A stretch of 64,000 nucleotides of DNA. It comes from Xylanimonas protaetiae (GTDB taxonomy: Bacteria > Actinomycetota > Actinomycetes > Actinomycetales > Cellulomonadaceae). Position 1 is the stretch's first letter, and every line of letters begins with the position of its first letter. The translations under genes and the position numbers were made by a program. A model generated the notes under the pieces. That model was given only the letters and a program-made list of their open reading frames with translations, was not told the DNA's origin and searched no databases. The DNA lies in contig NZ_CP035493.1 of assembly GCF_004135385.1 (NCBI RefSeq), positions 2,919,440 through 2,983,439 of the forward strand, in the 5' to 3' direction. Below, piece by piece: positions 9,904 through 18,835 of the stretch.

Positions 9904-12075
9904 GTGATTGTCATCGCCATCGACGGGCCGTCAGGTTCCGGCAAGTCCAGCGTCTCCAAGGAGGTGGCGCGCCGCCTCGGCCTCGCGTACCTCGACACGG
10001 GGGCCATGTACCGCGCGGCGACGCTGTGGGCGCAGCAGGAGGTCGGCGACCTGACCGACCAGGCCGCCGTCGCCGACGCCGTCGCCGAGATGCCGATCGC
10101 CGTCGGCCTCGACCCGGACGAGCCGGTCTTCGAGCTCGACGACGTCGACGTCTCCGAGACGATCCGCTCGACCTCGGTGTCGACCGAGGTGTCGAAGGTC
10201 GCGACGAACCTCGACGTGCGCGCGATCCTGCGCGGGATGCAGCGCGAGATCATCGAGGCCGCCTCCGGGGAGGACGGCGAAGGCATCGTCGCGGAGGGCC
10301 GCGACATCACCACCGTCGTCGCCCCCGACGCCGACGTGCGCATCCTGCTCACCGCATCGGAGGAGGCGCGCCTGCGCCGTCGCGCGCTCGACGTGCACGG
10401 CGAGGCCGACGCCGCCGCCGTCGAGGCCACCAAGGACCAGGTGCTGCGCCGCGACCGCGACGACTCCACGGTGATGGAGTTCCAGGTGGCCGCCGACGGC
10501 GTCGTCACCGTCGACTCCTCCGACCTGGACTTCGAGCAGACCGTCGCGGCCGTGCTGGCCGTCGTCGAGCAGGTGACGGCCGGTCAGGCCGACGTCGAGG
10601 AGGACATCGAGTTCCTCGCCCCCGGCGAGGGCGACGTCGAGGACGAGGAGGCGCGCGAGCGCGCGCTGCGCGCCGGGCTCGCGGAGTTCGACCTCGACGA
10701 CGACGACGTGGCGCTGCTGGACGGCGAGTGGGCCGACGAGGACCTCGCCCCCGGCGAGAAGGCCAAGCCCGTGCTGGCCATCATCGGCCGCCCCAACGTG
10801 GGCAAGTCGACGCTGGTCAACCGCGTGATCGGCCGCCGCGAGGCCGTCGTCGAGGACAAGCCGGGCGTGACCCGCGACCGCGTGACCTACCCGGCCGAGT
10901 GGGCCGGGCGCGACTTCAACGTCGTCGACACGGGCGGCTGGGAGGTCGACGTCGCCGGCATCGAGTCGAAGGTCGCCGAGCAGGCGGAGGTCGCGATCGC
11001 GCTGGCCGACGCCGTGCTGTTCGTCGTCGACGCGACCGTCGGCGCGACCGCGACGGACGAGCGCGTCGTCGAGCTGCTGCGGCGCTCGGGCAAGCCGGTC
11101 GTGCTCGCGGCCAACAAGGTGGACGGGCCGTCGGGCGAGGCCGACGCCGCCTACCTGTGGGCGCTCGGCCTGGGCGAGCCGCACCCGATCTCGGCGCTGC
11201 ACGGGCGCGGTGTGGGCGACCTGCTTGACGCCGCCATGGCCGTGCTGCCGACAGAGTCCGCGCACGGCGAGGTGCGCCCGACCGGGCCGCGCCGCGTCGC
11301 GCTCGTGGGGCGCCCGAACGTGGGCAAGTCGTCGCTGCTCAACAAGGTGGCGGGCGCCGAGCGCGTCGTCGTCGACGAGCTGGCCGGCACGACCCGCGAC
11401 CCGGTCGACGAGCTCATCGAGATCAAGGGCGTGCCCTACTGGTTCGTGGACACGGCCGGCATCCGCCGCCGCGTGCACCAGACGTCGGGTGCGGACTTCT
11501 ACGCGTCGCTGCGCACCGCCGCCGCGATCGAGAAGGCCGAGGTGGCCGTCGTGCTGCTCGACGCCTCCGAGCCGCTGACCGAGCAGGACACGCGCGTGCT
11601 CCAGCAGGTGGTCGACTCCGGGCGCGCCCTCGTCATCGCCTACAACAAGTGGGACCTCATGGACGAGGACCGCCGTCCGTACCTGGAGCGCGAGATCGAG
11701 AAGGAGCTCGTGCAGCTCACGTGGGCGCCGCGCGTCAACGTCTCGGCCCGCACGGGCTGGCACACCGACCGCCTCACCGGGGCGATCGAGCGGTCGCTCG
11801 AGTCGTGGGACACGCGCATCCCCACGGGCAAGCTCAACGCGTTCCTCGGCGAGCTCGTGGCCGCGCACCCGCACCCGCTGCGCGGTGGGAAGCAGCCGCG
11901 CATCCTGTTCGCGACGCAGGCGTCCACGCGGCCGCCGCGCTTCGTGATCTTCGCGTCCGGGTTCCTCGAGGCGGGGTACCGCCGCTTCATCGAGCGCCGT
12001 CTGCGCGAGACCTTCGGGTTCGAGGGGACGCCGATCGAGATCTCGGTACGCGTGCGGGAGAAGCGCAAGCGCTGA
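9904..12075 (+). CDS. cmk-der: Fused cytidylate kinase / GTPase Der
   Basis: One 723-residue protein. Cytidylate kinase comes first (P-loop [11 protein letters not shown] at residues 5-15, then LDTGAMYRA), with an acidic linker near 225-285. Der/EngA follows, with two GTPase domains: GRPNVGKST near 296 and GRPNVGKSS near 470, each with its own NKxD motif. A C-terminal KH-like domain ends KRKR. Cmk phosphorylates CMP; Der assists 50S ribosome assembly. Such fusions are known in some actinobacteria. The start is uncertain: GTG 9904 lies directly before the kinase core, while GTG 9877 overlaps the rluB stop but would add rare codons. Confidence 0.93.
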   Translation: MIVIAIDGPSGSGKSSVSKEVARRLGLAYLDTGAMYRAATLWAQQEVGDLTDQAAVADAVAEMPIAVGLDPDEPVFELDDVDVSETIRSTSVSTEVSKVATNLDVRAILRGMQREIIEAASGEDGEGIVAEGRDITTVVAPDADVRILLTASEEARLRRRALDVHGEADAAAVEATKDQVLRRDRDDSTVMEFQVAADGVVTVDSSDLDFEQTVAAVLAVVEQVTAGQADVEEDIEFLAPGEGDVEDEEARERALRAGLAEFDLDDDDVALLDGEWADEDLAPGEKAKPVLAIIGRPNVGKSTLVNRVIGRREAVVEDKPGVTRDRVTYPAEWAGRDFNVVDTGGWEVDVAGIESKVAEQAEVAIALADAVLFVVDATVGATATDERVVELLRRSGKPVVLAANKVDGPSGEADAAYLWALGLGEPHPISALHGRGVGDLLDAAMAVLPTESAHGEVRPTGPRRVALVGRPNVGKSSLLNKVAGAERVVVDELAGTTRDPVDELIEIKGVPYWFVDTAGIRRRVHQTSGADFYASLRTAAAIEKAEVAVVLLDASEPLTEQDTRVLQQVVDSGRALVIAYNKWDLMDEDRRPYLEREIEKELVQLTWAPRVNVSARTGWHTDRLTGAIERSLESWDTRIPTGKLNAFLGELVAAHPHPLRGGKQPRILFATQASTRPPRFVIFASGFLEAGYRRFIERRLRETFGFEGTPIEISVRVREKRKR

Positions 12076-12088
12076 CGGCCGTCACCGG

Positions 12089-12159
12089 CCCCGTCGTCCG
12101 GCACCCGCGGGTCGCGTGGCCCAGAGCTCTGGGCGCGCGACCCGCGCAGGACGACGGGG
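12089..12159 (+). terminator. Long hairpin after cmk-der
   Basis: A 71-base inverted repeat. The outer arms CCCCGTCGTCC and GGACGACGGGG enclose a second stem, GCGGGTCGCG/CGCGACCCGC, and an inner CCCAGAGCTCTGGG palindrome. It starts 13 bases after the stop and is placed to end the partition/ribosome operon. Confidence 0.8.
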
Positions 12160-12224
12160 CGTCGTGACGAAGAGAACAGCGCGTCATCTTGTGCGCGCCG
12201 CCCCCTCGGGCGCATGGTGTGGTC

Positions 12225-13484
12225 ATGCCACACAGAGGTCCGACCACAGCCATGTCCGCGACCGGTCGCCTCTGGTGGCCCGTCGCCGCGGTCATGTTCG
12301 CCGTGGCCTGGGGTGGCAACGAGTTCACGCCCCTGCTCGTGATGTACCGCGAGCGCGGGCTCGGCACCGTCACCGTCGACGCGCTGCTCGGCGCCTACGT
12401 GCTCGGCATCGTGCCCGCGCTGCTGCTCGGCGGGCCGCTCTCCGACCGGTTCGGGCGCCGGCCGCTGCTGCTGCCCGCCGCGCCGGTCGCCGCGCTCGGG
12501 TCCCTCGTGCTGTCCCTCGGCGCCGACATGCCCTGGGTGCTCGGCGCCGGTCGTGTGCTCTCCGGCGTCGCGCTGGGCCTCGTCATGGCCGTGGGCACCA
12601 CCTGGGTGACGGAGCTCGCCGTCCGTGGCGGCGACTCCGCCGCCGGGGCCCGCCGGGCGTCGCTCGCGCTCACCGCGGGGTTCCTCGTGGGCGCCGGCGT
12701 CGCGTCCACGCTCGCGCAGTGGGGACCCTGGCCGCACCACCTCACCTACGTCGTCCATGCGGTGCTCGCCGTCGGGTCGGCGCTGTGGGTGCTGCGCGTG
12801 CCCGAGACCGTCCCGCACGCCGGAGTGCGCGTCTCGCGACTGCGGGACGACCTCCGGTTCCCCGCGGTCTCGCACCGGCGGTTCCTCCGCGTGGTCCTGC
12901 CGACCGCCCCGTGGGTGTTCGGGTGCGCGGGGGCTGCCTATGCGGTGCTTCCGTCGCTGCTCGCCGACCACGCGGGCACCGTCCCCGTCGCGTTCGCCGG
13001 GCTCATGACCGTGCTCACGCTCGGCTGCGGCATCGGCATCCAGGTGGTCGCGCGGCGCATCGACACCCACCGGTCCGCCCGGGCGTCCGTCGTCGCGATG
13101 GTGCTCATCGTCGTCGGGATGGGGCTCGGGGCGCTGGCCGCGTTCACGCTCTCGCTCGCCGCCGGGCTCGTGGCCGCGGCGGTGCTCGGCGTCGGGTACG
13201 GCCTCGCGCTCGTCGCGGGGCTCAGCGAGGTGGCCCGCATCGCGCAGCCGCGGCAGCTCGCCGGGCTGACGGCCGTGTACTACTCGATCGCCTACCTGGG
13301 CTTCTTCGTGCCGATGGCGCTGGCCTGGCTCGCGCGGACGTGGAGCTACGGGCAGATGTTCGGGGCCGGGACGCTGCTGGCGTCGGTGTGCCTGGGCGTC
13401 GTGGCGACGGCGTGGAAGGCGCACCTGCCGGTGCGGATGCTCGCACCCGACCGGGTCCTTGCGACGTCGTCCGAAGCGTCGTAA
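12225..13484 (+). CDS. MFS transporter
   Basis: Major facilitator of about 419 residues with 12 predicted membrane helices. The loop 2-3 signature GGPLSDRFGRRPLLLP is near residues 68-84. Substrate is unknown; the fold resembles drug or sugar exporters. ATG 12225 or ATG 12252 may be the true start, and neither has a strong ribosome-binding site. It is monocistronic between the cmk-der terminator and tRNA-Pro. Confidence 0.85.
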   Translation: MPHRGPTTAMSATGRLWWPVAAVMFAVAWGGNEFTPLLVMYRERGLGTVTVDALLGAYVLGIVPALLLGGPLSDRFGRRPLLLPAAPVAALGSLVLSLGADMPWVLGAGRVLSGVALGLVMAVGTTWVTELAVRGGDSAAGARRASLALTAGFLVGAGVASTLAQWGPWPHHLTYVVHAVLAVGSALWVLRVPETVPHAGVRVSRLRDDLRFPAVSHRRFLRVVLPTAPWVFGCAGAAYAVLPSLLADHAGTVPVAFAGLMTVLTLGCGIGIQVVARRIDTHRSARASVVAMVLIVVGMGLGALAAFTLSLAAGLVAAAVLGVGYGLALVAGLSEVARIAQPRQLAGLTAVYYSIAYLGFFVPMALAWLARTWSYGQMFGAGTLLASVCLGVVATAWKAHLPVRMLAPDRVLATSSEAS

Positions 13485-13617
13485 CAGCGCGCCCGGGACG
13501 GCCTGAAGAGTCCGCCGTGGCGCGCAGCGCGACGATGGCGCGGTGGTCGGGACGGCGGCTGATCTGGGGTAGTATTCCTGTCGGCCCTCCGGGGCTGGAG
13601 CTCTTCCGGGAGTTCCT

Positions 13618-13691
13618 CGGGCTGTGGCGCAGCTTGGTAGCGCACCTGACTGGGGGTCAGGGGGTCGCAGGTTCAAATCCTGTCAGCCCGA
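13618..13691 (+). tRNA. tRNA-Pro (GGG)
   Basis: 74-nt cloverleaf without encoded CCA. Acceptor stem CGGGCTG pairs with CAGCCCG, discriminator A. The D-arm is GCGCAGCTTGGTAGCGC. The anticodon arm CCTGA-CTGGGGG-TCAGG has anticodon GGG. The T-arm is CAGG-TTCAAAT-CCTG. I saw no copy of its 3' end elsewhere in the window, so no integrated element is indicated at this site. Confidence 0.96.
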
Positions 13692-13720
13692 CGTTTGTGA
13701 TGTCTCAGGACATCGAGGAC

Positions 13721-13750
13721 GGTCGAACCTGCAGAAATGTAGGTTCGGCC
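13721..13750 (+). terminator. tRNA-Pro terminator
   Basis: Hairpin with arms GGTCGAACCTGC and GTAGGTTCGGCC (one G-U pair) around AGAAAT, followed by GTTTCTCATTT. It has both stem and T-rich tail, 30 bases after the tRNA. Confidence 0.8.
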
Positions 13751-13830
13751 GTTTCTCATTTCCGGTAGGTGCGTTGGCCGCTAACCCCGGAACCTCGCCG
13801 GGTGTCAGTGGCCATCCCTAGCCTCAGGCC

Positions 13831-14277
13831 ATGTCGCCAACGCGTAGCTACACGGACAGCGCTCTGGCTCTCGCCGTGGCCTCGTCGTCAGGGTGGCGCG
13901 GCGTCCTGCGTGAGCTCAACCTTGCGGGGACGTCCTCTGCGGCGATGCGATCGGTGCGCTCCTATGCCGACTCGCTGGGACTGGACTACAGCCACTTCAG
14001 GGGGCAGCGCCGCTGGACCTCCGAGGATCTCCAAGCCGCCATCGTTCGGGCTACGACATGGATAGAGGTCACGGAACTCCTGGGGCTGGGTGCCACCGCA
14101 GGGCCCACGCTGAAAGGACACGCACTGCGGCTAGGGATCGATGCATCGCATCTCTCGCCGGTGCGCTCTGCCGCGTCAACGGTGGGGCCATTCCCGCGTC
14201 TTTCGAACCTGAACCGAGCAGGTTCGACGCTCGCGGCAGGCTGGTTCGAACTGTGCGGTTGGAGCGTCTCGTGGCCA
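13831..14277 (+). pseudogene. Endonuclease-like gene, 5' part (interrupted)
   Basis: N-terminal 149 codons of a gene cut by the IS element. The product would end with about 15 foreign residues read from the IS. The retained part holds repeated helix-turn-helix-like segments such as SVRSYADSLGLDYSHFRG and GHALRLGIDASHL. These resemble the DNA-reading half of I-Ssp6803I-type group I intron endonucleases. The catalytic half lies beyond the IS. A TAGCCT -10 six bases before ATG 13831 suggests a leaderless transcript. Joined with the 3' copy, an intact gene of about 240 codons can be rebuilt. Function is inferred. Confidence 0.7.
13916..14277 (+). repeat. Left copy of 362-bp direct repeat
   Basis: Matches 16043-16404 base for base as far as I can read, at an offset of 2127. 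The bases before the copies differ (C versus G), and on the right the left copy runs into the IS end. It is the left half of the long target-site duplication made by the IS insertion. Confidence 0.9.
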
Positions 14278-16042
14278 CCTGACTTCGGTCAGGTTCTCCA
14301 CAGCCCGCGATCCGCAGTTCTCTGACCTGCGGTGATGGTCGTGGCTCTGTGGGTTAGTGTCCTCCTGGAGGCACTAAGTACGCTGCCGGGGTGGTGTGGG
14401 TTCGGCGGGTGAGGACGGCGTCGGGTGCGACGGCGGTCCAGATCGTCGAGTCCGTGAACGGGCGGCGGCGGATCGTGCGGCATGTCGGGTCGGCGCATGA
14501 CGAGGTCGCGCTCGGCCTGTTGATGGATGAGGCGGCCGATCTGATCAAGGGTGACCAGCAGTTGGAGCTCGACCTTGGCCTGCAGGCCGTGTCGAGGTAC
14601 GCCCCGTTGATTCCCGTCCCGCAGCCGCCGGCCCTGTTCGGGCAGACGCCCTCCCGTGCGCGTGGGTGGATGCCCGCGCCCCTGCTGCGGCGCTCGTTCT
14701 CCCGGATCCTGTACGACGCGATCGGGGGCGTGTTCGACGAGCTCGGTTTCGACATCGTCGGCGACGACACCTTCCGCGACCTGGTGATCGCGCGGATCGT
14801 GGAGCCGACCTCGCTGCTCGACGTCGACCGGGTCCTGTCCGACCTGGGCCGGGTCGCCGCGTCGCTGTCCACGCGGAAGCGGACGTTGAAGCGGGCGCAG
14901 GACGGCCGGTACCGGGACCTGATCGCGAAGGCGTGCTTCACGTTCGCGCAGGCCAGCGATGATGTGTCCCTCGTGCTGTATGACGTGACCACGCTCTACT
15001 TCGAAGCGGAGAAGGAAGACGACCTGCGCAAGGTCGGCTACTCCAAAGAACGTCGCGTCGACCCGCAGATCGTCGTCGGCCTCCTCGTAGACAGGACCGG
15101 GTTCCCCCTCGAGATCGGCTGCTTCGAGGGGAACAAGGCCGAAACGCTCACGATCCTGCCCGTCATCAAGTCCTTCCAAGCCAGGCACGGCATCGAGGGC
15201 ATGGTCATCGTCGCGGACGCCGGCATGCTCTCCGGTGCGAACCTGCGCGAGCTCGACGACGCCGGGTTCTCCTTCATCGTCGGCTCCCGCCAGACCACCG
15301 CGCCCCTCGACCTGGCCTCGCACTACCGGTGGCACGGCACCGTGTTCACCGACGGGCAGATGATCGACACGATCACCCCCAAGCACCGCGGCGCGACGCC
15401 CGTCAATGACGTCAACGTCAAGGCCGAGCCCGTGTGGACGAAGACCGGGACCCCGGCGTCATGGCGGGCCGTGTGGGCCTACTCCGCGAAGAGGTTCGCG
15501 AGAGACAACCGGACCCTGACCGCGCAGGAGGACCGCGCCCGATCAGTCATCGACGGTGACAAGCCCGCCCGCGCCACCCGGTTCGTCAAGACCACCGGAA
15601 CCGCCCGCACCCTCGACGAGACCGCCCTGGCCAGGGCGCGGAAGGTCGCCGGCCTCAAGGGCTACGTCACGAACATCCCCGCCACGGTCATGGCCCCAGG
15701 CGAGGTCATCTCCAGCTACCACGATCTGTGGCACGTCGAGCAGTCCTTCCGGATGTCGAAGACAGACCTGCAGGCCAGACCCTTCTTCGCGAGGACACGC
15801 GACGCGATCGAAGCCCACCTCACCATCGTCTTCACCGCGCTGGCCGTCTCCCGCACGATCCAGGACCGCACCGGACTGTCCATCCGGAAAGTCCTGCGCG
15901 AGCTACGACCACTGCGCTCCGCGACCATCGAGATCAACGGCGTCATCCGCGACGCCGAACCCGCCATCCCCGCCGACAAGCAGGCCATCCTCGACGCGAT
16001 CAGGAAGCCCGCAAGGCACTAAGGCTCTTGACCCAAGTCAGG
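14278..16042 (+). mobile_element. IS1634/IS1549-type insertion sequence
   Basis: About 1765 bp with one transposase gene. Terminal inverted repeats are imperfect: left end CCTGACTTCGGTCAGG, right end read inward CCTGACTTGGGTCAAG (14 of 16 match). The flanks are a direct repeat of about 362 bp. IS4-superfamily elements IS1634 (Mycoplasma) and IS1549 (Mycobacterium) are known for unusually long, variable target duplications, so family, ends and repeat agree. The left boundary is ambiguous by one C. Transposase and both ends look intact, so the element may still be active. Confidence 0.9.
14391..16022 (+). CDS. IS1634-family DDE transposase
   Basis: A 543-residue transposase. The acidic triad candidates are Asp in VLYDVTTLYFE (near 197), Asp in IVADAGMLSG (near 275) and Glu in DLWHVEQSFRMSKTDL (near 449, the YREK-like region). 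A GNKAET motif lies between them. There is no frameshift or internal stop. The start is GTG 14391; the next GTG is one codon later. It occupies nearly the whole element and ends 20 bases before the right terminus. Confidence 0.93.
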   Translation: MVWVRRVRTASGATAVQIVESVNGRRRIVRHVGSAHDEVALGLLMDEAADLIKGDQQLELDLGLQAVSRYAPLIPVPQPPALFGQTPSRARGWMPAPLLRRSFSRILYDAIGGVFDELGFDIVGDDTFRDLVIARIVEPTSLLDVDRVLSDLGRVAASLSTRKRTLKRAQDGRYRDLIAKACFTFAQASDDVSLVLYDVTTLYFEAEKEDDLRKVGYSKERRVDPQIVVGLLVDRTGFPLEIGCFEGNKAETLTILPVIKSFQARHGIEGMVIVADAGMLSGANLRELDDAGFSFIVGSRQTTAPLDLASHYRWHGTVFTDGQMIDTITPKHRGATPVNDVNVKAEPVWTKTGTPASWRAVWAYSAKRFARDNRTLTAQEDRARSVIDGDKPARATRFVKTTGTARTLDETALARARKVAGLKGYVTNIPATVMAPGEVISSYHDLWHVEQSFRMSKTDLQARPFFARTRDAIEAHLTIVFTALAVSRTIQDRTGLSIRKVLRELRPLRSATIEINGVIRDAEPAIPADKQAILDAIRKPARH

Positions 16043-16404
16043 TCAACCTTGCGGGGACGTCCTCTGCGGCGATGCGATCGGTGCGCTCCTATGCCGACTC
16101 GCTGGGACTGGACTACAGCCACTTCAGGGGGCAGCGCCGCTGGACCTCCGAGGATCTCCAAGCCGCCATCGTTCGGGCTACGACATGGATAGAGGTCACG
16201 GAACTCCTGGGGCTGGGTGCCACCGCAGGGCCCACGCTGAAAGGACACGCACTGCGGCTAGGGATCGATGCATCGCATCTCTCGCCGGTGCGCTCTGCCG
16301 CGTCAACGGTGGGGCCATTCCCGCGTCTTTCGAACCTGAACCGAGCAGGTTCGACGCTCGCGGCAGGCTGGTTCGAACTGTGCGGTTGGAGCGTCTCGTG
16401 GCCA
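16043..16404 (+). repeat. Right copy of 362-bp direct repeat
   Basis: Identical partner of 13916-14277, starting immediately after the right inverted repeat of the IS and continuing without a break into the 3' part of the interrupted gene. No difference between the copies is visible, which suggests a recent insertion. Confidence 0.9.
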
Positions 16405-16680
16405 CTCGAACCGTGTCGCTACGATCTCGTGGTCGACTCGGGCGTGAAGGTCCGACGCGTCCAGGTCAAGACGACCACGACGAGAGACGGAGGGTCGTGG
16501 AAGGTCTACCTCTCGTCTGCCCAAAGGGAGCGCCGAGCGTACTCCCCCGACGAGATCGATGACTTCTTCGTCATTGACGGGGACCTGAACTACTACCTCA
16601 TCCCCCTGGAGGCCGTGGGCGGGTTGCTGGCGGTTCACCTGAGCTCATACGGGCAGTTCCGTCTTCCGCAAGCGCCGTGA
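16043..16680 (+). pseudogene. Endonuclease-like gene, 3' part (PD-(D/E)XK domain)
   Basis: Right-hand part of the interrupted gene, missing about 28 N-terminal codons. An internal in-frame ATG at 16072 could restart a 202-residue product. The C-terminal half has a PD-(D/E)XK core: Asp in RYDLVVD, then RVQVKTTTT with its QxK pair about a dozen residues later, and a closing FFVIDGDLNYYLIPL strand. That pattern fits the group-I-intron-associated PD-(D/E)XK endonuclease family. The truncated protein could still fold and is worth testing. Confidence is good for the fold and modest for nuclease function. Confidence 0.65.
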
Positions 16681-16696
16681 TGTCGGCCGCGCCGAG

Positions 16697-17248
16697 TCAG
16701 GCGTCCGACGGCAGCGGCTCCGGCAGGTGTGCGAGCAGTGCTGCCAGCAGCTTGTCGTGGGGGAGCGTTGCGTCGAGGAACGTCTCGAACCTCGGGTCGC
16801 TCAGGGCAGGCGTGTACCGCGCGAGCCGTTCAAGGGCCCAGTGGAGGAGGTCGCCGTGCCCCTCGTGTCCCGGCTCTCGCCGCGAGACGAGCCGCCGGGT
16901 GACCTCGTCCGGCGGCGCGGTCAGGCAGAAGTGGTGCACGTCGATGCCCCGTGCCCGCAGGCCGCCGACGATCTGCTCGAAGTAGGCCGGGTCGAGCACC
17001 GTCATCGGCACGATCATGGGGCGGCCGAGCTCGGCGTGGAACCCCGCCAGCGCGATGACCACGAGCTCACGCCACAGCGAGAAGTCCTGGAAGTCCGCGA
17101 CGCCGAGCCCGTGGGGCTTGCTCCACTCCATGAGCATCGTCCCGACGTGCTCGGGGTCGACGACGACGGCGTCGGGCCATCGCTCGGCGAGGTGCGCTGC
17201 GAGGGTCGTCTTGCCGACGCCGAAGGTCCCGTTGATCCAGACCAGCAT
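16697..17248 (-). CDS. TmrB-like P-loop ATP-binding protein
   Basis: A 183-residue kinase-like protein. The N-terminal MLVWINGTFGVGKTTLA carries a P-loop at residues 8-15. Later segments VVVDPEHVG, FQDFSLWRELV, MIVPMTVLDPAYF and IDVHHFCL match the layout of Bacillus TmrB, which binds ATP and confers tunicamycin resistance. Length fits (TmrB is about 197). The start is ATG 17248 directly before the conserved core; a longer open frame is not protein-like. It converges on the endonuclease fragment. Resistance activity is unproven. Confidence 0.8.
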   Translation of the reverse strand: MLVWINGTFGVGKTTLAAHLAERWPDAVVVDPEHVGTMLMEWSKPHGLGVADFQDFSLWRELVVIALAGFHAELGRPMIVPMTVLDPAYFEQIVGGLRARGIDVHHFCLTAPPDEVTRRLVSRREPGHEGHGDLLHWALERLARYTPALSDPRFETFLDATLPHDKLLAALLAHLPEPLPSDA

Positions 17249-17426
17249 GGTCGGCCAGTGTGCCAGAACGCCTGGCCGGGTGAAGCGCAGAGCATGTGGG
17301 TGGCGGACGTCGACGCCGTGCATGTGCTCGCGCTCGAGGCGGGCGGGCGGGCAGGCGGTCGGGAGCCGAGGGACTCGCCCGACGGGAGGCTGCGGTACGG
17401 GTGGGTGCTGGACCCGGAGGGAACGG

Positions 17427-17642
17427 TCAGATGTGGCGGCGGAACGACTCGGCGGCCCGCGCCGCGGCGGCGATGTCGTGGATGGCGTGCTCCATGTCCG
17501 AGGCTCGCTCGTCGTCGCCCAGGGCGGCGAACGCGCGGACACACTGCCGTGCATGCTCCGCCGCGTCGGCGTAGCGCCCTTCGGTGAATGCGACCAGGGT
17601 TGCGATATGGTGCTCGGCCAGCGTCTGCTCAGGGTCGGTCAT
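17427..17642 (-). CDS. Small helical protein, unknown function
   Basis: A 71-residue, mostly helical protein with TPR-like spacing (HHIATLVAFTEGRYADAAEHA). ATG 17642 follows GGAG at five bases. It lies upstream of the TmrB-like gene on the same strand with a 178-base gap, so cotranscription is uncertain. I do not recognise the family. Confidence 0.6.
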   Translation of the reverse strand: MTDPEQTLAEHHIATLVAFTEGRYADAAEHARQCVRAFAALGDDERASDMEHAIHDIAAAARAAESFRRHI

Positions 17643-17952
17643 CGCGTCTCCACGCTGGGGGTCATCGCTCGCAGTGTCTCGACGCCGTCGGGGTGGTGGT
17701 GGCGCCAGGTCTCGTCCCGCTGCGTCGTCTCATGAAGGGCTCCGTCCGTCGGTGCCGGCCCGCTGCTCGGCGGCTCTGATCGGACGGTGGCATGCGCACC
17801 TCGGCCCGTTCAACGAGCAGGTCGCGTCGAGCGGGTCAGCGCTCGGAAGAGTCCCCAGGTCATCGCCGGGCTCCGCGTGGAGATGACGGATGTCCTTCAT
17901 GGCACGGGCCGGGGCGGGGTGCTGGCGCGTGCCGAACGAGGCCTAGTGACGC
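17643..17952. other. Intergenic, no gene seen
   Basis: 310 bases between the small helical gene and the LuxR regulator. Short open frames exist on both strands but none has a plausible start and ribosome-binding site. No strong hairpin or dyad was found. Confidence 0.4.
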
Positions 17953-18717
17953 TCAGCGGGGTGGCGCCTCGCCCGTCCAGCCGAGGCGGGTCGCCTCGAC
18001 GGCGAGCGCGGCGCGCGTCGGCGCGTCGAACCGCTCGCGGAGGCGGACGATGGTCCGTTCGACGGTGCTGACCGAGACGCGGAGACCCGCGGCGATCGCC
18101 TTGACCGGGACGTCGCGGATCACGGCACGCAGCACACGCTCCTCGCGCTCCGTCAGGGGTGCCCACGCCGTGGACAGGTCACTCGACTGCGCCCACGCCA
18201 GCTCGAACTGCATGAGCAGCGCCTGGACGATCCCCTCCGAACAGATGAGCCTCGCGTCGCCTGCCTTCCCCGTCCCCGCCCGCCCCTCGGCGACGAGGGC
18301 GACACTCCGGTCGTAGACCACGTAACGCACCGTGCCGGTCAGCCCGGACCGGACCTGCGCCCCGTGCTTCTCGGCGTGCCGCGCGTAGGCGAGGATCCAG
18401 GACGGCTCGTGCGCGGCTCGGGGCATCAGGCTCCGCGTCGTGACGCCGCGCTGCAGCATCGCCATGTCGAAGGCCAGCGACCCTTCCAGCTCGGCGCGCG
18501 ACGGCACGTACGGCAGCACGGAGACGGCCGACTCTTGGACGACCGCGCCCATCGCCGTGAGCGCAGCGACGATCTGGTCGACGCCGTACAGCCGAACCAC
18601 GCCGTCCGACGGGGAGATCTCGGCATCCGGGGCCACGGCGGCGCACGCCGCCTGCCATAGTGGGCGAGCCCGTTCCGACCCTCCAGGAGCCTCCATGCCC
18701 GCACTTCTGCTCGCCAT
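17953..18717 (-). CDS. LuxR-type HTH regulator
   Basis: A 254-residue regulator. The C-terminal 65 residues are a LuxR-type domain beginning LTEREERVLRAV, with the recognition segment KAIAAGLRVSVSTVERTIVRLRERF. The N-terminal portion lacks a receiver domain and resembles the ligand/PLD-like sensor halves of orphan actinobacterial LuxR proteins. ATG 18717 has GAGGTGG upstream; ATG 18696 is an alternative start. No partner kinase is adjacent. A possible small peptide reads divergently from the promoter. Confidence 0.8.
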   Translation of the reverse strand: MASRSAGMEAPGGSERARPLWQAACAAVAPDAEISPSDGVVRLYGVDQIVAALTAMGAVVQESAVSVLPYVPSRAELEGSLAFDMAMLQRGVTTRSLMPRAAHEPSWILAYARHAEKHGAQVRSGLTGTVRYVVYDRSVALVAEGRAGTGKAGDARLICSEGIVQALLMQFELAWAQSSDLSTAWAPLTEREERVLRAVIRDVPVKAIAAGLRVSVSTVERTIVRLRERFDAPTRAALAVEATRLGWTGEAPPR

Positions 18718-18835
18718 CGCACTGGCCACCTCACCAGGCGTCTCATGTGACGTCTCGACGAGCGTACTTGCGGACTCCACGCCGTCCTGCGTCCACTGCT
18801 GGAACCCGAACGTGTCGGAGCTGCCGGCTCGCTGA
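18695..18835 (+). CDS. Possible 46-residue secreted peptide
   Basis: A short open frame starting at ATG 18695 with AGGAG five bases upstream. The first 18 residues (MPALLLAIALATSPGVSC) are hydrophobic like a signal sequence, although no Lys/Arg precedes them. The tail holds a CVHC motif and ends PAR. It diverges from, and slightly overlaps, the 5' end of the LuxR gene, an arrangement seen for regulator/peptide pairs. It could be chance antisense coding. Confidence 0.28.
   Translation: MPALLLAIALATSPGVSCDVSTSVLADSTPSCVHCWNPNVSELPAR

Noticed and set aside
13618-13691. tRNA-Pro as an integration site or intron host
   Set aside because: Its 3' end is not repeated nearby, there is no integrase, and the tRNA is continuous with no intron.
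17792-18316. Plus-strand frame opposite the LuxR regulator
   Set aside because: Arg/Ser-rich antisense of a clear gene, with no ribosome-binding site.
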